DNA of 64,000 bases from Pseudomaricurvus alcaniphilus (GTDB taxonomy: Bacteria; Pseudomonadota; Gammaproteobacteria; Pseudomonadales; Cellvibrionaceae): contig NZ_JAAOIX010000009.1 of NCBI RefSeq assembly GCF_011440395.1, forward strand, positions 1 to 64,000, in the 5' to 3' direction. The notes beneath the pieces were generated by a model. That model searched no databases. It worked only from the letters and a program-made list of their open reading frames with translations, and was not told the origin of the DNA. This document shows, in pieces, positions 9,683 through 19,313 of the stretch. A program made the translations under genes and the position numbers. The first letter of the stretch is position 1. The number at the start of each line of letters is the position of its first letter.

Positions 9683-9706
9683 TTGCTAGGGAGCGCCCCG
9701 ACGATC

Positions 9707-10123
9707 ATGCTCTGGATCAAGGCTTTTCACATCATTTTTATGGTTTGCTGGTTTGCCGGCATCTTTTACCTGCCGCGCCTGTTCGTCAATCACGCGGCCA
9801 GCAGCGAGCCTGCGGTAACGGCGCAACTGGCGCTGATGGAGGCCAAACTGTATCGCTTTATCACGCCCTTTATGTGGCTCACCCTGGCCCTGGGAGTGTG
9901 GCTGGCGAGTTACAACTGGCCCTACTATCGCGGCGCCGGCTGGTTTCATATCAAACTCGCCCTGGTGGCCTTGCTGGTGGGATACCACTTTTACTGCGGT
10001 CACTGTGTAAAAGTTTTCCAGGCCCAGGACAACCGCCGGGGACACGTTTATTACCGCGTCCTGAATGAACTGCCGGTGCTGGTATTATTTGCCGTGGTCA
10101 TCCTGGTGGTGGTAAAGCCCTGA
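9707..10123 (+). CDS. hemJ: Protoporphyrinogen IX oxidase HemJ
   Basis: 138 residues, four predicted transmembrane helices, N-terminus LWIKAFHIIFMVCWFAG and the YLPRLFV motif diagnostic of the HemJ (UPF0093) family, including the conserved histidine in helix 1. Family function: oxygen-independent oxidation of protoporphyrinogen IX in the penultimate step of heme synthesis. GGGAG upstream of the ATG at 9707 supports this start over a TTG eight codons earlier. The presence of hemL 1 kb downstream fits a heme role. Confidence 0.9.
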   Translation: MLWIKAFHIIFMVCWFAGIFYLPRLFVNHAASSEPAVTAQLALMEAKLYRFITPFMWLTLALGVWLASYNWPYYRGAGWFHIKLALVALLVGYHFYCGHCVKVFQAQDNRRGHVYYRVLNELPVLVLFAVVILVVVKP

Positions 10124-10243
10124 GCGCACGGGAGCGGCGGGCTGTGGTAGACTCAGCCCGGATAATACGAACAACTCAGCCGGCAAGGCAGTCATGGCCG
10201 GAAGCAACCGCCATGACTCGACAATTCTCCAAGGATAATAGCA

Positions 10244-11053
10244 ATGGCGGAATTCGATGCATTAACCCCGGTTATTCTCAGCTTTTCCCATCACGACCCC
10301 TGCGGCAACTCGGGCATCCAGGCCGATATCGAGTGCGCTGCCAGCCTCGGCTGCCACTGCGCCCCGATCATAACCGCGCTGTTTACCAAGGATACCGGCG
10401 ACGTGCGCGACTTTTATCCGGTGGACGCCACCATGCTGGTGGAGCAGGCACGGGCAATCCTGGAAGACATGCCCATCAAAGCCATCAAAATTGGCTTCAC
10501 CGGCAGCCCGGAGAATGTTGAAGCCATCCACTCCATCCTGCAGGACTACCCCAGTATCCCGGTGATTCTGGAGCCCATTACCCATATCGGTGATCGCGTC
10601 CTGGCCGGTGCCGAGGCCGTGCTGGCGGCCACGGAAAACCTGTTGCTGCCCTACACCCTGATTACCTCGACCAGCCTGCCCACCGCCCGCGACCTTGCCC
10701 AGCAGGGCGATACGGTCGAGGCCTGCGCCCAGGAAATCCTCGAGAGCGGCTGCGGCTATGTGCTGATCAGTGGCGCTAAAAACACCCGCGAGCGCTACGA
10801 AAGCCACCTCTACAGTAAACAGGGCCTGATCCGCCGCTACAATTGGAGCCGTATCAATGTCGCCTCCCACGGCGGCAGCGCCACCCTCACCGCCAGTATC
10901 GCCTGTTACCTGGGCCACGAATTACTGGTTGAGGAGGCCGCCCATCAAGGCCAGAACTTCACTCGCAACGCGCTGGCCAGCAGCCGTCGCCTGGGCATGG
11001 GGCAGCAGACACCCAACCGCTTCTTCTGGGCCGACCGCAACAAAAACAACTGA
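10244..11053 (+). CDS. thiD: Hydroxymethylpyrimidine/phosphomethylpyrimidine kinase-like protein
   Basis: 269 residues of the ThiD ribokinase-like family: N-terminal substrate loop (FSHHDPCGNSGIQADI, where canonical ThiD has SDPSGGAGIQADL), then IITALFTKDTGDV and a C-terminal SHGGSATLTASIACYL region. ThiD normally ends with HGTGCTLSAA, so SHGGSATLTA is a changed anion-hole motif. This divergent type is found upstream of hemL in Pseudomonas relatives; there thiE usually lies between them and is absent here. AAGGA precedes the ATG. The substitutions leave open whether it still makes HMP-PP. Confidence 0.75.
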   Translation: MAEFDALTPVILSFSHHDPCGNSGIQADIECAASLGCHCAPIITALFTKDTGDVRDFYPVDATMLVEQARAILEDMPIKAIKIGFTGSPENVEAIHSILQDYPSIPVILEPITHIGDRVLAGAEAVLAATENLLLPYTLITSTSLPTARDLAQQGDTVEACAQEILESGCGYVLISGAKNTRERYESHLYSKQGLIRRYNWSRINVASHGGSATLTASIACYLGHELLVEEAAHQGQNFTRNALASSRRLGMGQQTPNRFFWADRNKNN

Positions 11054-11128
11054 CCCGCGAGCTTTTGCAATAGCTTACATTCACTGCCGCGCTGGTGGAT
11101 AATGGCCGATTTTAAGGTTCCGTTTGTT

Positions 11129-12409
11129 ATGACTCGATCCAGTGAATTATTCCAGCAAGCCCAGCTGCATATCCCCGGCGGGGTCAACTCGCCGGTGCGC
11201 GCCTTCAAGGCCGTCGGCGGCACGCCGGTATTTTTTGAGCGCGCCACCGGTGCCTATTTGTACGACGCCGACCAGCAGCGCTATATCGATTACGTACTCT
11301 CCTGGGGGCCGATGATCCTCGGCCACGCTCACCCCGAAGTGGTCGAGGCGGTGATTGCCAAGGTCCGCCAGGGCCTCAGCTTTGGTGCTCCGACCGAGAT
11401 TGAAACCACCCTGGCGGACAAGGTCTGCGAGATTGTGCCCGGCATGGACATGGTGCGCTTTGTCAATTCCGGCACCGAGGCCACCATGAGCGCCATTCGC
11501 CTGGCCCGCGGCTACACCGGGCGCGATAAAATCATCAAATTCGAGGGCTGCTACCACGGCCATTCCGATTCGCTGCTGGTGAAGGCCGGCTCCGGCGCCC
11601 TGACCCTGGGTGTACCCAGCTCACCCGGCGTGCCCGCCGCCCTCGCCGACCACACCATCACCCTGACCTACAACGACATCGCCGGGGTCGAGGCCGCCTT
11701 CGCGCAGCTGGGCGAGCAGGTTGCCGGGCTGATTGTCGAGCCGGTCGCGGGCAACATGAACTGTGTGCCGCCCGTGCCCGGGTTCCTCGAGTGCCTGCGC
11801 GAACAGTGCGACCGCTACGGCGCGGTACTGATTATTGATGAAGTGATGACCGGATTCCGGGTCAGCCCGGGCGGCGCCCAGCAGCACTACGGCGTCACCG
11901 CCGACCTGGTGGCCCTGGGTAAAGTAATCGGTGGCGGCATGCCGGTCGGCGCGTTTGGTGGCAAACGTGAAATCATGTCCCACATCGCCCCGCTCGGACC
12001 GGTCTACCAGGCCGGCACACTGTCGGGCAACCCGGTGGCCATGGCCGCCGGGTTGAAAACTTTGGAACTGGTGGCTGCGGAGGGCTTCTACCCCGCACTC
12101 TTCGCCCGCACTGAACAACTGGTGCAGGGTTTGCAAAAGGTCGCGGATCGACACGGGGTGCCGTTTACCACCAATCACGTCGGCTCGATGTTTGGCTTTT
12201 TCTTCACCGGGGAGCCCGCCATCACCAATTACCAGCAAGTGATGGCCTGCGATATTGAGCGCTTCAACCGGTTTTTCCACGCCATGCTCAACGCCGGGGT
12301 CTATCTGGCACCGGCATCCTATGAGGCCGGCTTTATGTCCGCCGCCCACAGCGATGAAGACATCGAATTCACCCTGGCGGCAGCCGACAAGGCCATGGCG
12401 GCGCTGTAA
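11129..12409 (+). CDS. hemL: Glutamate-1-semialdehyde 2,1-aminomutase
   Basis: Makes 5-aminolevulinate from glutamate-1-semialdehyde, the committed C5-pathway step to heme. 426 residues of class III aminotransferase: [10 protein letters not shown] near the N-terminus, [31 protein letters not shown], and the PLP lysine in [16 protein letters not shown]. The start at 11129 (MTRSSELF) matches the family N-terminus; an ATG nine codons earlier is also open. Convergent with the PilZ gene, 61 bp away. Confidence 0.95.
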   Translation: MTRSSELFQQAQLHIPGGVNSPVRAFKAVGGTPVFFERATGAYLYDADQQRYIDYVLSWGPMILGHAHPEVVEAVIAKVRQGLSFGAPTEIETTLADKVCEIVPGMDMVRFVNSGTEATMSAIRLARGYTGRDKIIKFEGCYHGHSDSLLVKAGSGALTLGVPSSPGVPAALADHTITLTYNDIAGVEAAFAQLGEQVAGLIVEPVAGNMNCVPPVPGFLECLREQCDRYGAVLIIDEVMTGFRVSPGGAQQHYGVTADLVALGKVIGGGMPVGAFGGKREIMSHIAPLGPVYQAGTLSGNPVAMAAGLKTLELVAAEGFYPALFARTEQLVQGLQKVADRHGVPFTTNHVGSMFGFFFTGEPAITNYQQVMACDIERFNRFFHAMLNAGVYLAPASYEAGFMSAAHSDEDIEFTLAAADKAMAAL

Positions 12410-12470
12410 ACGGCGCCGGAGAGGGAAAGTAAATTGGGCAGTCGAGGAGAAGGCGGCCATGCCGCCGGTA

Positions 12471-12824
12471 CTAATCGCCCATTTGCTGGACGAGAATTTC
12501 GATCTGTTGGCGCGCGGCGGCCGACAGGTCGATAATCTGGCAACCGGCCCAGCAGAGCGCTGAATCTTCCGAGTTGCGAACCCACAGGCAATCGGCGCCC
12601 AGCTGGATGCTGTCGGTGCCATTGATGGGGTTCGGTAACCTTAATTCCAGCTGATAGACGTAATCCGCTTGCATCCCGGCGCTGCCCATCACCATCAACC
12701 CCTCGACGTGAATATTGGCCAGGCGACCGAGGCGCAGCCCCTGATTGGCATCGTATACATCGACTACTGTCTCTATGGCGTGGCGCTTTAAACCCCGACC
12801 CTCCTGGGGCGCTGAATTACTCAT
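12471..12824 (-). CDS. PilZ-domain protein
   Basis: 117 residues, essentially one PilZ domain. The second c-di-GMP motif (D/N-x-S-x-x-G) appears as NIHVEG near residue 38, and the first (RxxxR) is degenerate (KRHAIE), so nucleotide binding is uncertain. It overlaps the end of the DUF1631 gene by 8 bp, with its GAGGAAA ribosome site inside that gene; the pair is translationally coupled and probably works together. ATG at 12824 chosen; a GTG one codon earlier is possible. Confidence 0.75.
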   Translation of the reverse strand: MSNSAPQEGRGLKRHAIETVVDVYDANQGLRLGRLANIHVEGLMVMGSAGMQADYVYQLELRLPNPINGTDSIQLGADCLWVRNSEDSALCWAGCQIIDLSAAARQQIEILVQQMGD

Positions 12825-15273
12825 CACCGGTTTCCTCTTTCAAATCTTCTGCTTTTGCATTCAGCTTGTGAAAAATATTTTCCAGCGCACGCTCGAAGAA
12901 GGGCTTCGAACTGCCGGCGATAACCCGGGCTTTTTTCCAGAGCATGTCACGGGCCAGCTCCAGGCCGGACTTCATGGCAACTTTCTTGCCCATTTGGTCA
13001 ACCAGCATGTAGTGCAGGGTTTTGGAGTTATACCAGGCCACTTTCAGGCGCTTGCCACCTTCGAATTCCAGCCAGGTGCCAAACTCGATCATCTTCAGGT
13101 TTTCGACCATCTCCCTTTCTTCCGCGGTGGGAACTTCATTGTCGCTCTCGGTCTTGCCCGCTTTGGCGTCCGCCAGCGCTTCCAGCTTGTTGCGCATGGG
13201 CTCCGGCGCCGGCTCTACCTGCTTGCTCTGCAGCGCCATCTTCTGCAGGGAGTAGAGCGCCTCGAGCAGCTTTTTGCCCTTTGACTGATCGTAACCGATG
13301 GTTTCAAAACCGGTTTCAAGGATGTCGATGAGGCTGTCGTGCATCTCCATTTGCCGGTTCTTGTCGGCATTGGTTTCTTTTGGCTCAATACTCCAGAGCA
13401 CATCGTCGATGACCTGGGTGGCTCGCTGCCAACTCTCCGACGCCTCACCGTAGCGCAACAGGATAAAGGCGAGGTAATCCGACCAAGGCTGCAGCAACAT
13501 CAGCAGCACGGCGGAGGGCAATTCGCGCCCGTCGGTGCGGTTGCGCACCTCCCGGTTTACCCGCAACTTCACTTCGCGCAGCTTTTCTTCGCCCTGCACC
13601 TTCTCCATGGCGCGACGTTCCATCAGCTCCTGGCGCCGGGTGATACTCTTGGTGTAGCCGCTGAATTCCAGCAGCAGCTCGGCGAACAGGCGCACATCGC
13701 TTTCGAACTCTTCCAGTACGCGGGAGATAATGACTTTAATCTTGTCGTAAATATCGTATTGGCTGGTGCCGTCATTGCTGACCCACTTGACCCCGGCTTC
13801 CGCCATGGTATTGAGCAACAGCCTGGCCGGGTGCTCGGTCTGCTCGAAAAAGTCCTTGTCGATAAAGGCCACTTTCAGGAACGGAGTGTGTAAATAACTC
13901 AGCAGCGCCTTGACCGAATCCGGCAGATTGTCGTCTGACAACATGTACTCAAACAACATGCCCACCAGCTCGATGGTGTGCAAATCACCGGGGTCTACCG
14001 CGCGGTCTTCATCTTCGGCCTCCTGCTGCAGCTGCATCGCCAGCCGGTTGCCAAAGTCACTGATGGACATGGGCTCCAGGTTACCGGGGGTGGAGTCGAG
14101 CAATTTTTGACCGGTAACAGCCCTGGCTTGCACCTGCAGGTTTTGCACGGCGCCGACCAGTTGCTGATTGGTATAAATCATGGCCGGGCGACCGCCGGGC
14201 ACGGCGGCATCACCCCTGGGGGCGGGGGTGGCCCCCGCGGGGTTGGGCGCGTAGTTACCGCCCTGACCGGGAGCGTAGCCTGGCGCTGCAGCGGGTGCGT
14301 AGCCCGTCGCCGCGCCGGCACCCGCGGGATTGGAGTAGGCCGCGGGCACATAACTACTGATGTGATTTTGCAGGGTGCGAATGGCATCCACCAACCGCCC
14401 CTGGTACTGGTCCGGCGGCAGGTTGGTATCGGGGCCGGCCATATAGCCCGGGCGAGCCATTTGCTGGCCGAAACCCTGCAGGTCCACGGCGCTGTCCTGG
14501 CCGGCGGTAACTGCATCCCAATCCTCATAGGAGGCTTCTTCGACATCTGCCACCGGCGGCGCTTCGTTGGTGGCCGGGCGATAGCGCAAATCGGGCAGTA
14601 TGCCCTGGGCGCGCAAATATTCGTTGACATCTTCCAGCGCATCCGCCAGTTGCGAGACCATTTCCCGGTCAAACACCTTGAAGGCAATAATCTTGACTTT
14701 GGTGGTAAGTGGCGCTCGTTTGAAGGCTTTGCGCAGTGACTCGCAGAACTGGATCGGGCCGGCGGGGTTGCCCCGGTCATGGACTTTCTGGCCACCGTTC
14801 AACACGGAAAAGCGCTGGTTCAGGGCCCACAGGGTTTCGGCGTAGTGATTTTCGGCGCGGTGGGTAATGGAGGAGATGGCAATGGTCTCCTCCAGGTCTT
14901 CATTGTCGACCAGCGCCAGCATATCGCCCTGGAATTTCTCTTCACCGGTACTGGTGGCCAATTCGCGGCGCTTGAACTTGATAAAGCCCTCGCCGAGGTA
15001 ACCGAGAAAGTAACGCTCAATTTCAGCGATACTCTGCTTCAGGATACGCTGCTGCTCAGTCAGCTCGGCCTGCTCCTGGTTGGTTTTGGCCGCGCCGGTG
15101 CGCTCCACCAACTGGGTGCCGAACTCTCGGGAAAACACCGCAAAGCGATTGCGCGCGTGCTCCACCAGTGTCGCCTGACAGGCTTTCAGGTGCTGGATAA
15201 CAACAGCGTCCGAGAGCGTACCCGATGCAGCTGTGCCTGCCGCTGCCGGTCCGTGATTTCCCAGTTCGGTCAT
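12817..15273 (-). CDS. DUF1631 family protein
   Basis: 818 residues matching the large soluble DUF1631 family of gammaproteobacteria (sometimes mis-annotated as thymidine phosphorylase); biochemical function unknown. Mostly helical, highly charged, with a Pro/Ala/Gly linker at about residues 310-365 containing several YAP repeats that separates an N-terminal helical part from the conserved C-terminal half. No signal peptide or membrane helix. Its 3' end overlaps a PilZ gene; a PilZ partner, together with the PilZ-like segment often found at the end of DUF1631 proteins, suggests a c-di-GMP-linked role (inference). The 146 bp upstream (15274-15419) is AT-rich and probably holds its promoter. 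Confidence 0.8.
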   Translation of the reverse strand: MTELGNHGPAAAGTAASGTLSDAVVIQHLKACQATLVEHARNRFAVFSREFGTQLVERTGAAKTNQEQAELTEQQRILKQSIAEIERYFLGYLGEGFIKFKRRELATSTGEEKFQGDMLALVDNEDLEETIAISSITHRAENHYAETLWALNQRFSVLNGGQKVHDRGNPAGPIQFCESLRKAFKRAPLTTKVKIIAFKVFDREMVSQLADALEDVNEYLRAQGILPDLRYRPATNEAPPVADVEEASYEDWDAVTAGQDSAVDLQGFGQQMARPGYMAGPDTNLPPDQYQGRLVDAIRTLQNHISSYVPAAYSNPAGAGAATGYAPAAAPGYAPGQGGNYAPNPAGATPAPRGDAAVPGGRPAMIYTNQQLVGAVQNLQVQARAVTGQKLLDSTPGNLEPMSISDFGNRLAMQLQQEAEDEDRAVDPGDLHTIELVGMLFEYMLSDDNLPDSVKALLSYLHTPFLKVAFIDKDFFEQTEHPARLLLNTMAEAGVKWVSNDGTSQYDIYDKIKVIISRVLEEFESDVRLFAELLLEFSGYTKSITRRQELMERRAMEKVQGEEKLREVKLRVNREVRNRTDGRELPSAVLLMLLQPWSDYLAFILLRYGEASESWQRATQVIDDVLWSIEPKETNADKNRQMEMHDSLIDILETGFETIGYDQSKGKKLLEALYSLQKMALQSKQVEPAPEPMRNKLEALADAKAGKTESDNEVPTAEEREMVENLKMIEFGTWLEFEGGKRLKVAWYNSKTLHYMLVDQMGKKVAMKSGLELARDMLWKKARVIAGSSKPFFERALENIFHKLNAKAEDLKEETGDE

Positions 15274-15419
15274 AGAATTCGGTTTCTTTACGCAATATTG
15301 ACGATTTATAAAAGGCTAGCAGCTTTATTGTAGTCAATAAATTCGCTCGCCCCTAACGAAATACGGAATTTTGTGACGGCTGACCGGAGACCCGGCCGGA
15401 AAAAGTGGGCGCGCGCGGC

Positions 15420-15896
15420 TCAGCGCCCCCCCAGGGACTGCACCAAGTCTTCGGCGGCGCGGCAATTCTGGCCGCAAAAGCGCAGCGCCTGGCGGGCAAA
15501 TCCCGCAGCCCGATCGTAATCGCCGAGCGCCTTGTAGCTTTCACCCAGCACCCGGTAAAAGGTGGCGTAGCGGCGATCCAGGCGCAGCCCGTGTTCCGCC
15601 GATTCAATCGCCTGTTGCCACTGCTGCTGGGCCAGGTGCTCCAGCGCCCTGTCTTCCAGCGCCGCGATCGCGCTGTAGGCGCGCTGCCGGGGCGGTGGGC
15701 GGCTGCCGGTTTCGTCCGGCGCCTCCGTTTCACGACCTTGCGGCACAGCTTCAACCGGCCCACTTTGGCCGCGCTCAGTGCCACTGGCGGGGCTCGCCGT
15801 CGGCTGGGCCTGCTGACTCTGGCAGGCGCTTACCAGCATCGCTACCAGTACCACTGCCGCCAGCGCCGGCAGCCGCGTTAATCTATTCACAACCAT
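15420..15896 (-). CDS. TPR lipoprotein, probable LpoP-like activator of PBP1b
   Basis: 158 residues. A lipoprotein signal (hydrophobic run ending LVSAC, lipid-attachment cysteine at residue 25) is followed by a Pro/Gln/Ser-rich flexible linker and tetratricopeptide-like helices (about residues 80-150, with YRVLGESYKALGDYDRAAGFARQAL as the clearest repeat, split across 15485-15560). The start overlaps the end of the PBP1b gene by 10 bp. Established knowledge: in Pseudomonas aeruginosa the outer-membrane TPR lipoprotein LpoP is encoded with ponB and is needed for PBP1b activity. Same order, size and architecture here; the assignment is by context and fold, not by a residue-level match. Confidence 0.72.
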   Translation of the reverse strand: MVVNRLTRLPALAAVVLVAMLVSACQSQQAQPTASPASGTERGQSGPVEAVPQGRETEAPDETGSRPPPRQRAYSAIAALEDRALEHLAQQQWQQAIESAEHGLRLDRRYATFYRVLGESYKALGDYDRAAGFARQALRFCGQNCRAAEDLVQSLGGR

Positions 15897-18190
15897 CGTT
15901 TTATCCAGTGCAAGACAGGGTTTTGCAGCCACTGACAGGCCGCCTTTTCCGTGGGACGCTGGCCAGCTCGAAACGGCAACAGGCGCGCATCGCGGCAATT
16001 TTCTCCGCTCAACTTGCCGGTTTTGCCATCAACCCACAGGAATTCAATATCCGCGGCGGGCACAATCTCCAGGCCGCGACTGGGCAGGCGCTTAAAGATA
16101 TCGCCCCAGACGTGCAGCGCCCCGGTGGCGCCAGTCAAAGGTGTCACACCGTTGTCGTCGCGTCCGAGCCAGACCACCGCCAGGTGCTGGCCACTGAAAC
16201 CGGCAAACCAGCTATCGCGCTGGTCATTGGTGGTGCCGGTTTTACCGGCCAGCGCCAGGCTGTCGGGCAATTTTTGATAAACGGATTTGCCGGTTCCTTC
16301 GCGCATGACGGTCTGCAGGGCGAATTGCAGCAAGTTGACACTGGCCGGATCCACACCCTCGCTCAGCTGCAACGAGTAACGGCGCAACTGTTGGCCCTCG
16401 GCATCCACCACCGAGCGAATGGTGCGCAGTGGCACCAGAACCCCGTCATTGGCCAGGGTGTGGTACATGGCGGCCACATCCAATGGGCTCAACTCCAGTG
16501 CACCGAGCAACACTGCCGGCAGCAGCGGAACATTTTCTTCAACGCCCAGGTTCTGCAGGGTGCGTCGCACGTTGTCGAGCCCCACTGCCATGCCCAGGCT
16601 CGCAGTGGCCTGGTTATAGGATTGCGCCAGCGCGTCGATCAACAGCACCTCGCCGTGGGAGGTATGATCAAAGTTATCCGGTTGCCAGATCTCGCCATTA
16701 TCCCCCTTGACCGCAATGGCCTGGTCGCGCACCAGCGAAGCCAGATGCCAACCCGGTTTCCCCAGCGCACTGAGGTAGACGGCGGGCTTGACCAGGGAGC
16801 CGATCGGGCGAGTCGCCAGCAACGCCCGATTGAAACCGGCGAAACGGGGGTTGCGGTCACCGACGACCGCCTCTACCTCACCGCTGCCCACTGCGGTGAG
16901 AACCACCGCGCCCTGCAGGCTCGCCGCTGGCAGGCGGTAGCCTTTTTCCAGCGACTGCAGGCGCTCGGCCAGTGCCTGCTCGGCATGGCGCTGGGCCGGT
17001 GTGGAGAGGGTGGTGTAGATTTGCAGGCCCTCCGAACTGAGCGACTCCTCGCTGTACTCACGCTGTAATTGCTGCTTTACCAGGTCGATAAAAGCCGGGT
17101 AGTCGCGGATCTGGCGCTCCGACTCGGCCACTACCCCCAACGGCCGCGACTGCAAGCGCGCCACCTCCGCCTCGGCCAGCAGGCCCTCCCGCCCCATCAC
17201 TTCCAACACCAGGTTGCGGCGGGCGGTGGCACGCTTCGGGTTGCGCCAGGGGTTGTAATAGGAGGCACCTTTGACCAATCCCACCAGCAGGGCGATCTCT
17301 TCGGTCTTCAGGCTGTCTATGGGCCGCTTGAAATAGTGACGTGCGGCCAGCCCGAAACCGTGAATCTGCCTGGGGCCGCTCTGCCCCAGGTAGATTTCAT
17401 TCATATAGGTTTCGAGAATTTCCGCCTTGCTGTAATGCAACTCCAGCAGCACTGCCATGGCCGCTTCCGTGAGCTTGCGCGACAAGTCCCGGCTCTGGGT
17501 AAGGAAGAAGTTTTTTACCAGCTGCTGGGTCAAGGTACTGCCGCCCTGCACCACCCGCCCCGACTTGAAGTTTACCAGCGCCGCCCGGGCGATTGCCTTG
17601 GGCGATACCCCCCAGTGCCGGACAAAGGCCCGATCCTCCACCGCGATCAGCGCTTCGCCCAACAGCGGCGGCACTTCACTCAGGCGGACCAGGTCGCGGT
17701 CTTCGTGGCGGCCCGGGTAGATGCCGCCAATCAGGGCCGGCTCCAGCGCCACCAGTGAGGCCCGGTCGCCCTGCAGCACTTGCAAATCCACCACTTGCTC
17801 ATTGGCCAGCGCGAACGCCACCTGCCGGGCCGACAGCGACTTGCCCGCCACCTGGTGGGCGCGAATATAAATCTCGATGCGACCGCGGTTATAGCTCCAC
17901 TGACCCGGCTGGGACACCCGCGCCACCGGCCGGTATTCCAGCACTGTCAGCTCGTGGCGCAAATCGGCCAGGGTCAACAGGCGACCGGTATAAAGCTCCA
18001 GCGGTTGCGCGTAGACGCGCGCTGGCAGGGCCCATTTACGGCCGTCGAATTTATCCCGGACAATAAAATCGAGATAGACCAGCCATGCCACCAGGGCCAG
18101 TGTCAACAGTACTGCCAGCACGGCAAGGCCGCGCCAGATGCGTCGCCGGATGCCGGATTGGCGGGGTTTTTTGCGGAGTCTTTGCGTCAT
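15887..18190 (-). CDS. mrcB: Bifunctional penicillin-binding protein 1B
   Basis: 767 residues: short basic cytoplasmic tail, transmembrane helix (about 20-45), UB2H-like domain, GT51 transglycosylase (EDRAFVRHWGV with catalytic Glu; GGSTLTQQLVKN) and a transpeptidase with SxxK as GSLVKP, SxN as SYNQA and KTG as AGKTGTT. It polymerises and cross-links peptidoglycan at the inner membrane. Downstream overlap with the LpoP-like gene supports coupled synthesis of enzyme and activator. The 105-bp upstream region is shared with the divergent PfkB kinase gene. Confidence 0.95.
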   Translation of the reverse strand: MTQRLRKKPRQSGIRRRIWRGLAVLAVLLTLALVAWLVYLDFIVRDKFDGRKWALPARVYAQPLELYTGRLLTLADLRHELTVLEYRPVARVSQPGQWSYNRGRIEIYIRAHQVAGKSLSARQVAFALANEQVVDLQVLQGDRASLVALEPALIGGIYPGRHEDRDLVRLSEVPPLLGEALIAVEDRAFVRHWGVSPKAIARAALVNFKSGRVVQGGSTLTQQLVKNFFLTQSRDLSRKLTEAAMAVLLELHYSKAEILETYMNEIYLGQSGPRQIHGFGLAARHYFKRPIDSLKTEEIALLVGLVKGASYYNPWRNPKRATARRNLVLEVMGREGLLAEAEVARLQSRPLGVVAESERQIRDYPAFIDLVKQQLQREYSEESLSSEGLQIYTTLSTPAQRHAEQALAERLQSLEKGYRLPAASLQGAVVLTAVGSGEVEAVVGDRNPRFAGFNRALLATRPIGSLVKPAVYLSALGKPGWHLASLVRDQAIAVKGDNGEIWQPDNFDHTSHGEVLLIDALAQSYNQATASLGMAVGLDNVRRTLQNLGVEENVPLLPAVLLGALELSPLDVAAMYHTLANDGVLVPLRTIRSVVDAEGQQLRRYSLQLSEGVDPASVNLLQFALQTVMREGTGKSVYQKLPDSLALAGKTGTTNDQRDSWFAGFSGQHLAVVWLGRDDNGVTPLTGATGALHVWGDIFKRLPSRGLEIVPAADIEFLWVDGKTGKLSGENCRDARLLPFRAGQRPTEKAACQWLQNPVLHWIKRWL

Positions 18191-18295
18191 GGTGGCGAAG
18201 TGTACTGACTATAATTGCCCAAGCAAGGCATAATAAGTTATTTCCCTGAACAACATTACAACAACTTTTTACCCACCCCTGACTGGTAGAGGAAT

Positions 18296-19312
18296 ATGCT
18301 CGAAAATCCCAACAACAGCGACTATCACATCTACGGCATTGGTGCCGCTTTGGTCGACACTGAAATTGAAGTGACCGACACCGACCTGAGCCGCCTCGAG
18401 ATCGAAAAAGGCGTCATGACCCTGGTCGATCCCGAGCGTCAACAGCAGCTGGTCGAGCATTTATCCGACCACCTGGTGGCCTCCAAGCGGGCCAGTGGCG
18501 GCTCTGCCGCCAACACCATTATTGCCGCCAGCTATTTCGGAGCGCGCACCTTTTACTCGTGCAAGGTAGCGGCCGACGAAAACGGTGATTTTTACCTGCG
18601 CGACCTGGAGGCCGCCGGCGTTGATTACCACCGGGAAATTGACCGCACCGACGGTACCACTGGCAAGTGCCTGGTGATGATCACCCCCGATGCCGAACGC
18701 ACCATGAACACGTTTCTCGGCGTCAGCGAAACCATCTCGGTACAGGAGCTGCACCCGGAGGCGGTGAGCAATTCCCGCTTCGTCTATATTGAGGGCTACC
18801 TGGTCACTTCGACCAGCGGGCGAGCGGCGGCTATCGAGCTGCACAAAATGGCGCAGCGCGACAATATCAATATTGCCTTAAGCCTTTCCGATCCTGCCAT
18901 GGTGGAGTTTTTTCGCGACGGGCTGACGGAGATGATTGGCAGCGGTGTCGACCTGCTCTTTTGCAACCAGGCCGAGGCCCAGGGGTTTACCCGCACCGAC
19001 AACCTCGACGACGCAGTGGCCGAACTGCGCAAGATTGCCCGCACCTTTGCCATCACCCGTGGCGCCCAGGGCGCGCTGGTGTTTGACGGGGAGAAGTGCA
19101 TCGACATTGCTCCCCATGCGGTCACCGCCATCGACACCAATGGCGCTGGCGACATGTTTGCCGGTGCCTTTATCTACGCCCTGACCCACAACCTCTCGTA
19201 CCAGCAGGCGGGCCAACTGGCCAGCCGCGCCTCGGCACAGGTGGTATCCCAGTTTGGTCCGCGCCTGCGCCCGGACCAGCACCAGCAAATTTTGCGCGAG
19301 GTCCTGGGCTGA
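18296..19312 (+). CDS. PfkB-family kinase, probable adenosine kinase
   Basis: 338 residues of the ribokinase/PfkB family. Signature one: SGGSAANTIIAASYFG near residue 65; signature two: DTNGAGDMFAGAF near 283, whose Asp is the catalytic base. The overall sequence resembles the adenosine-kinase-like branch common in Pseudomonas-type and marine bacteria (GIGAALVDTEIEV start). Adenosine is the likely phosphate acceptor but a sugar substrate cannot be excluded. GAGG precedes the ATG. Convergent with the DUF2333 gene, which ends one base past its stop. Confidence 0.85.
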   Translation: MLENPNNSDYHIYGIGAALVDTEIEVTDTDLSRLEIEKGVMTLVDPERQQQLVEHLSDHLVASKRASGGSAANTIIAASYFGARTFYSCKVAADENGDFYLRDLEAAGVDYHREIDRTDGTTGKCLVMITPDAERTMNTFLGVSETISVQELHPEAVSNSRFVYIEGYLVTSTSGRAAAIELHKMAQRDNINIALSLSDPAMVEFFRDGLTEMIGSGVDLLFCNQAEAQGFTRTDNLDDAVAELRKIARTFAITRGAQGALVFDGEKCIDIAPHAVTAIDTNGAGDMFAGAFIYALTHNLSYQQAGQLASRASAQVVSQFGPRLRPDQHQQILREVLG

Positions 19313-19313
19313 A

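Noticed and set aside
10144-10521. 125-codon rightward ORF before thiD
   Set aside because: Overlaps thiD in another frame; no start signal; composition of a shadow.
15695-17068. 457-codon rightward ORF over mrcB
   Set aside because: Antisense to clear PBP1b motifs; no recognisable family.
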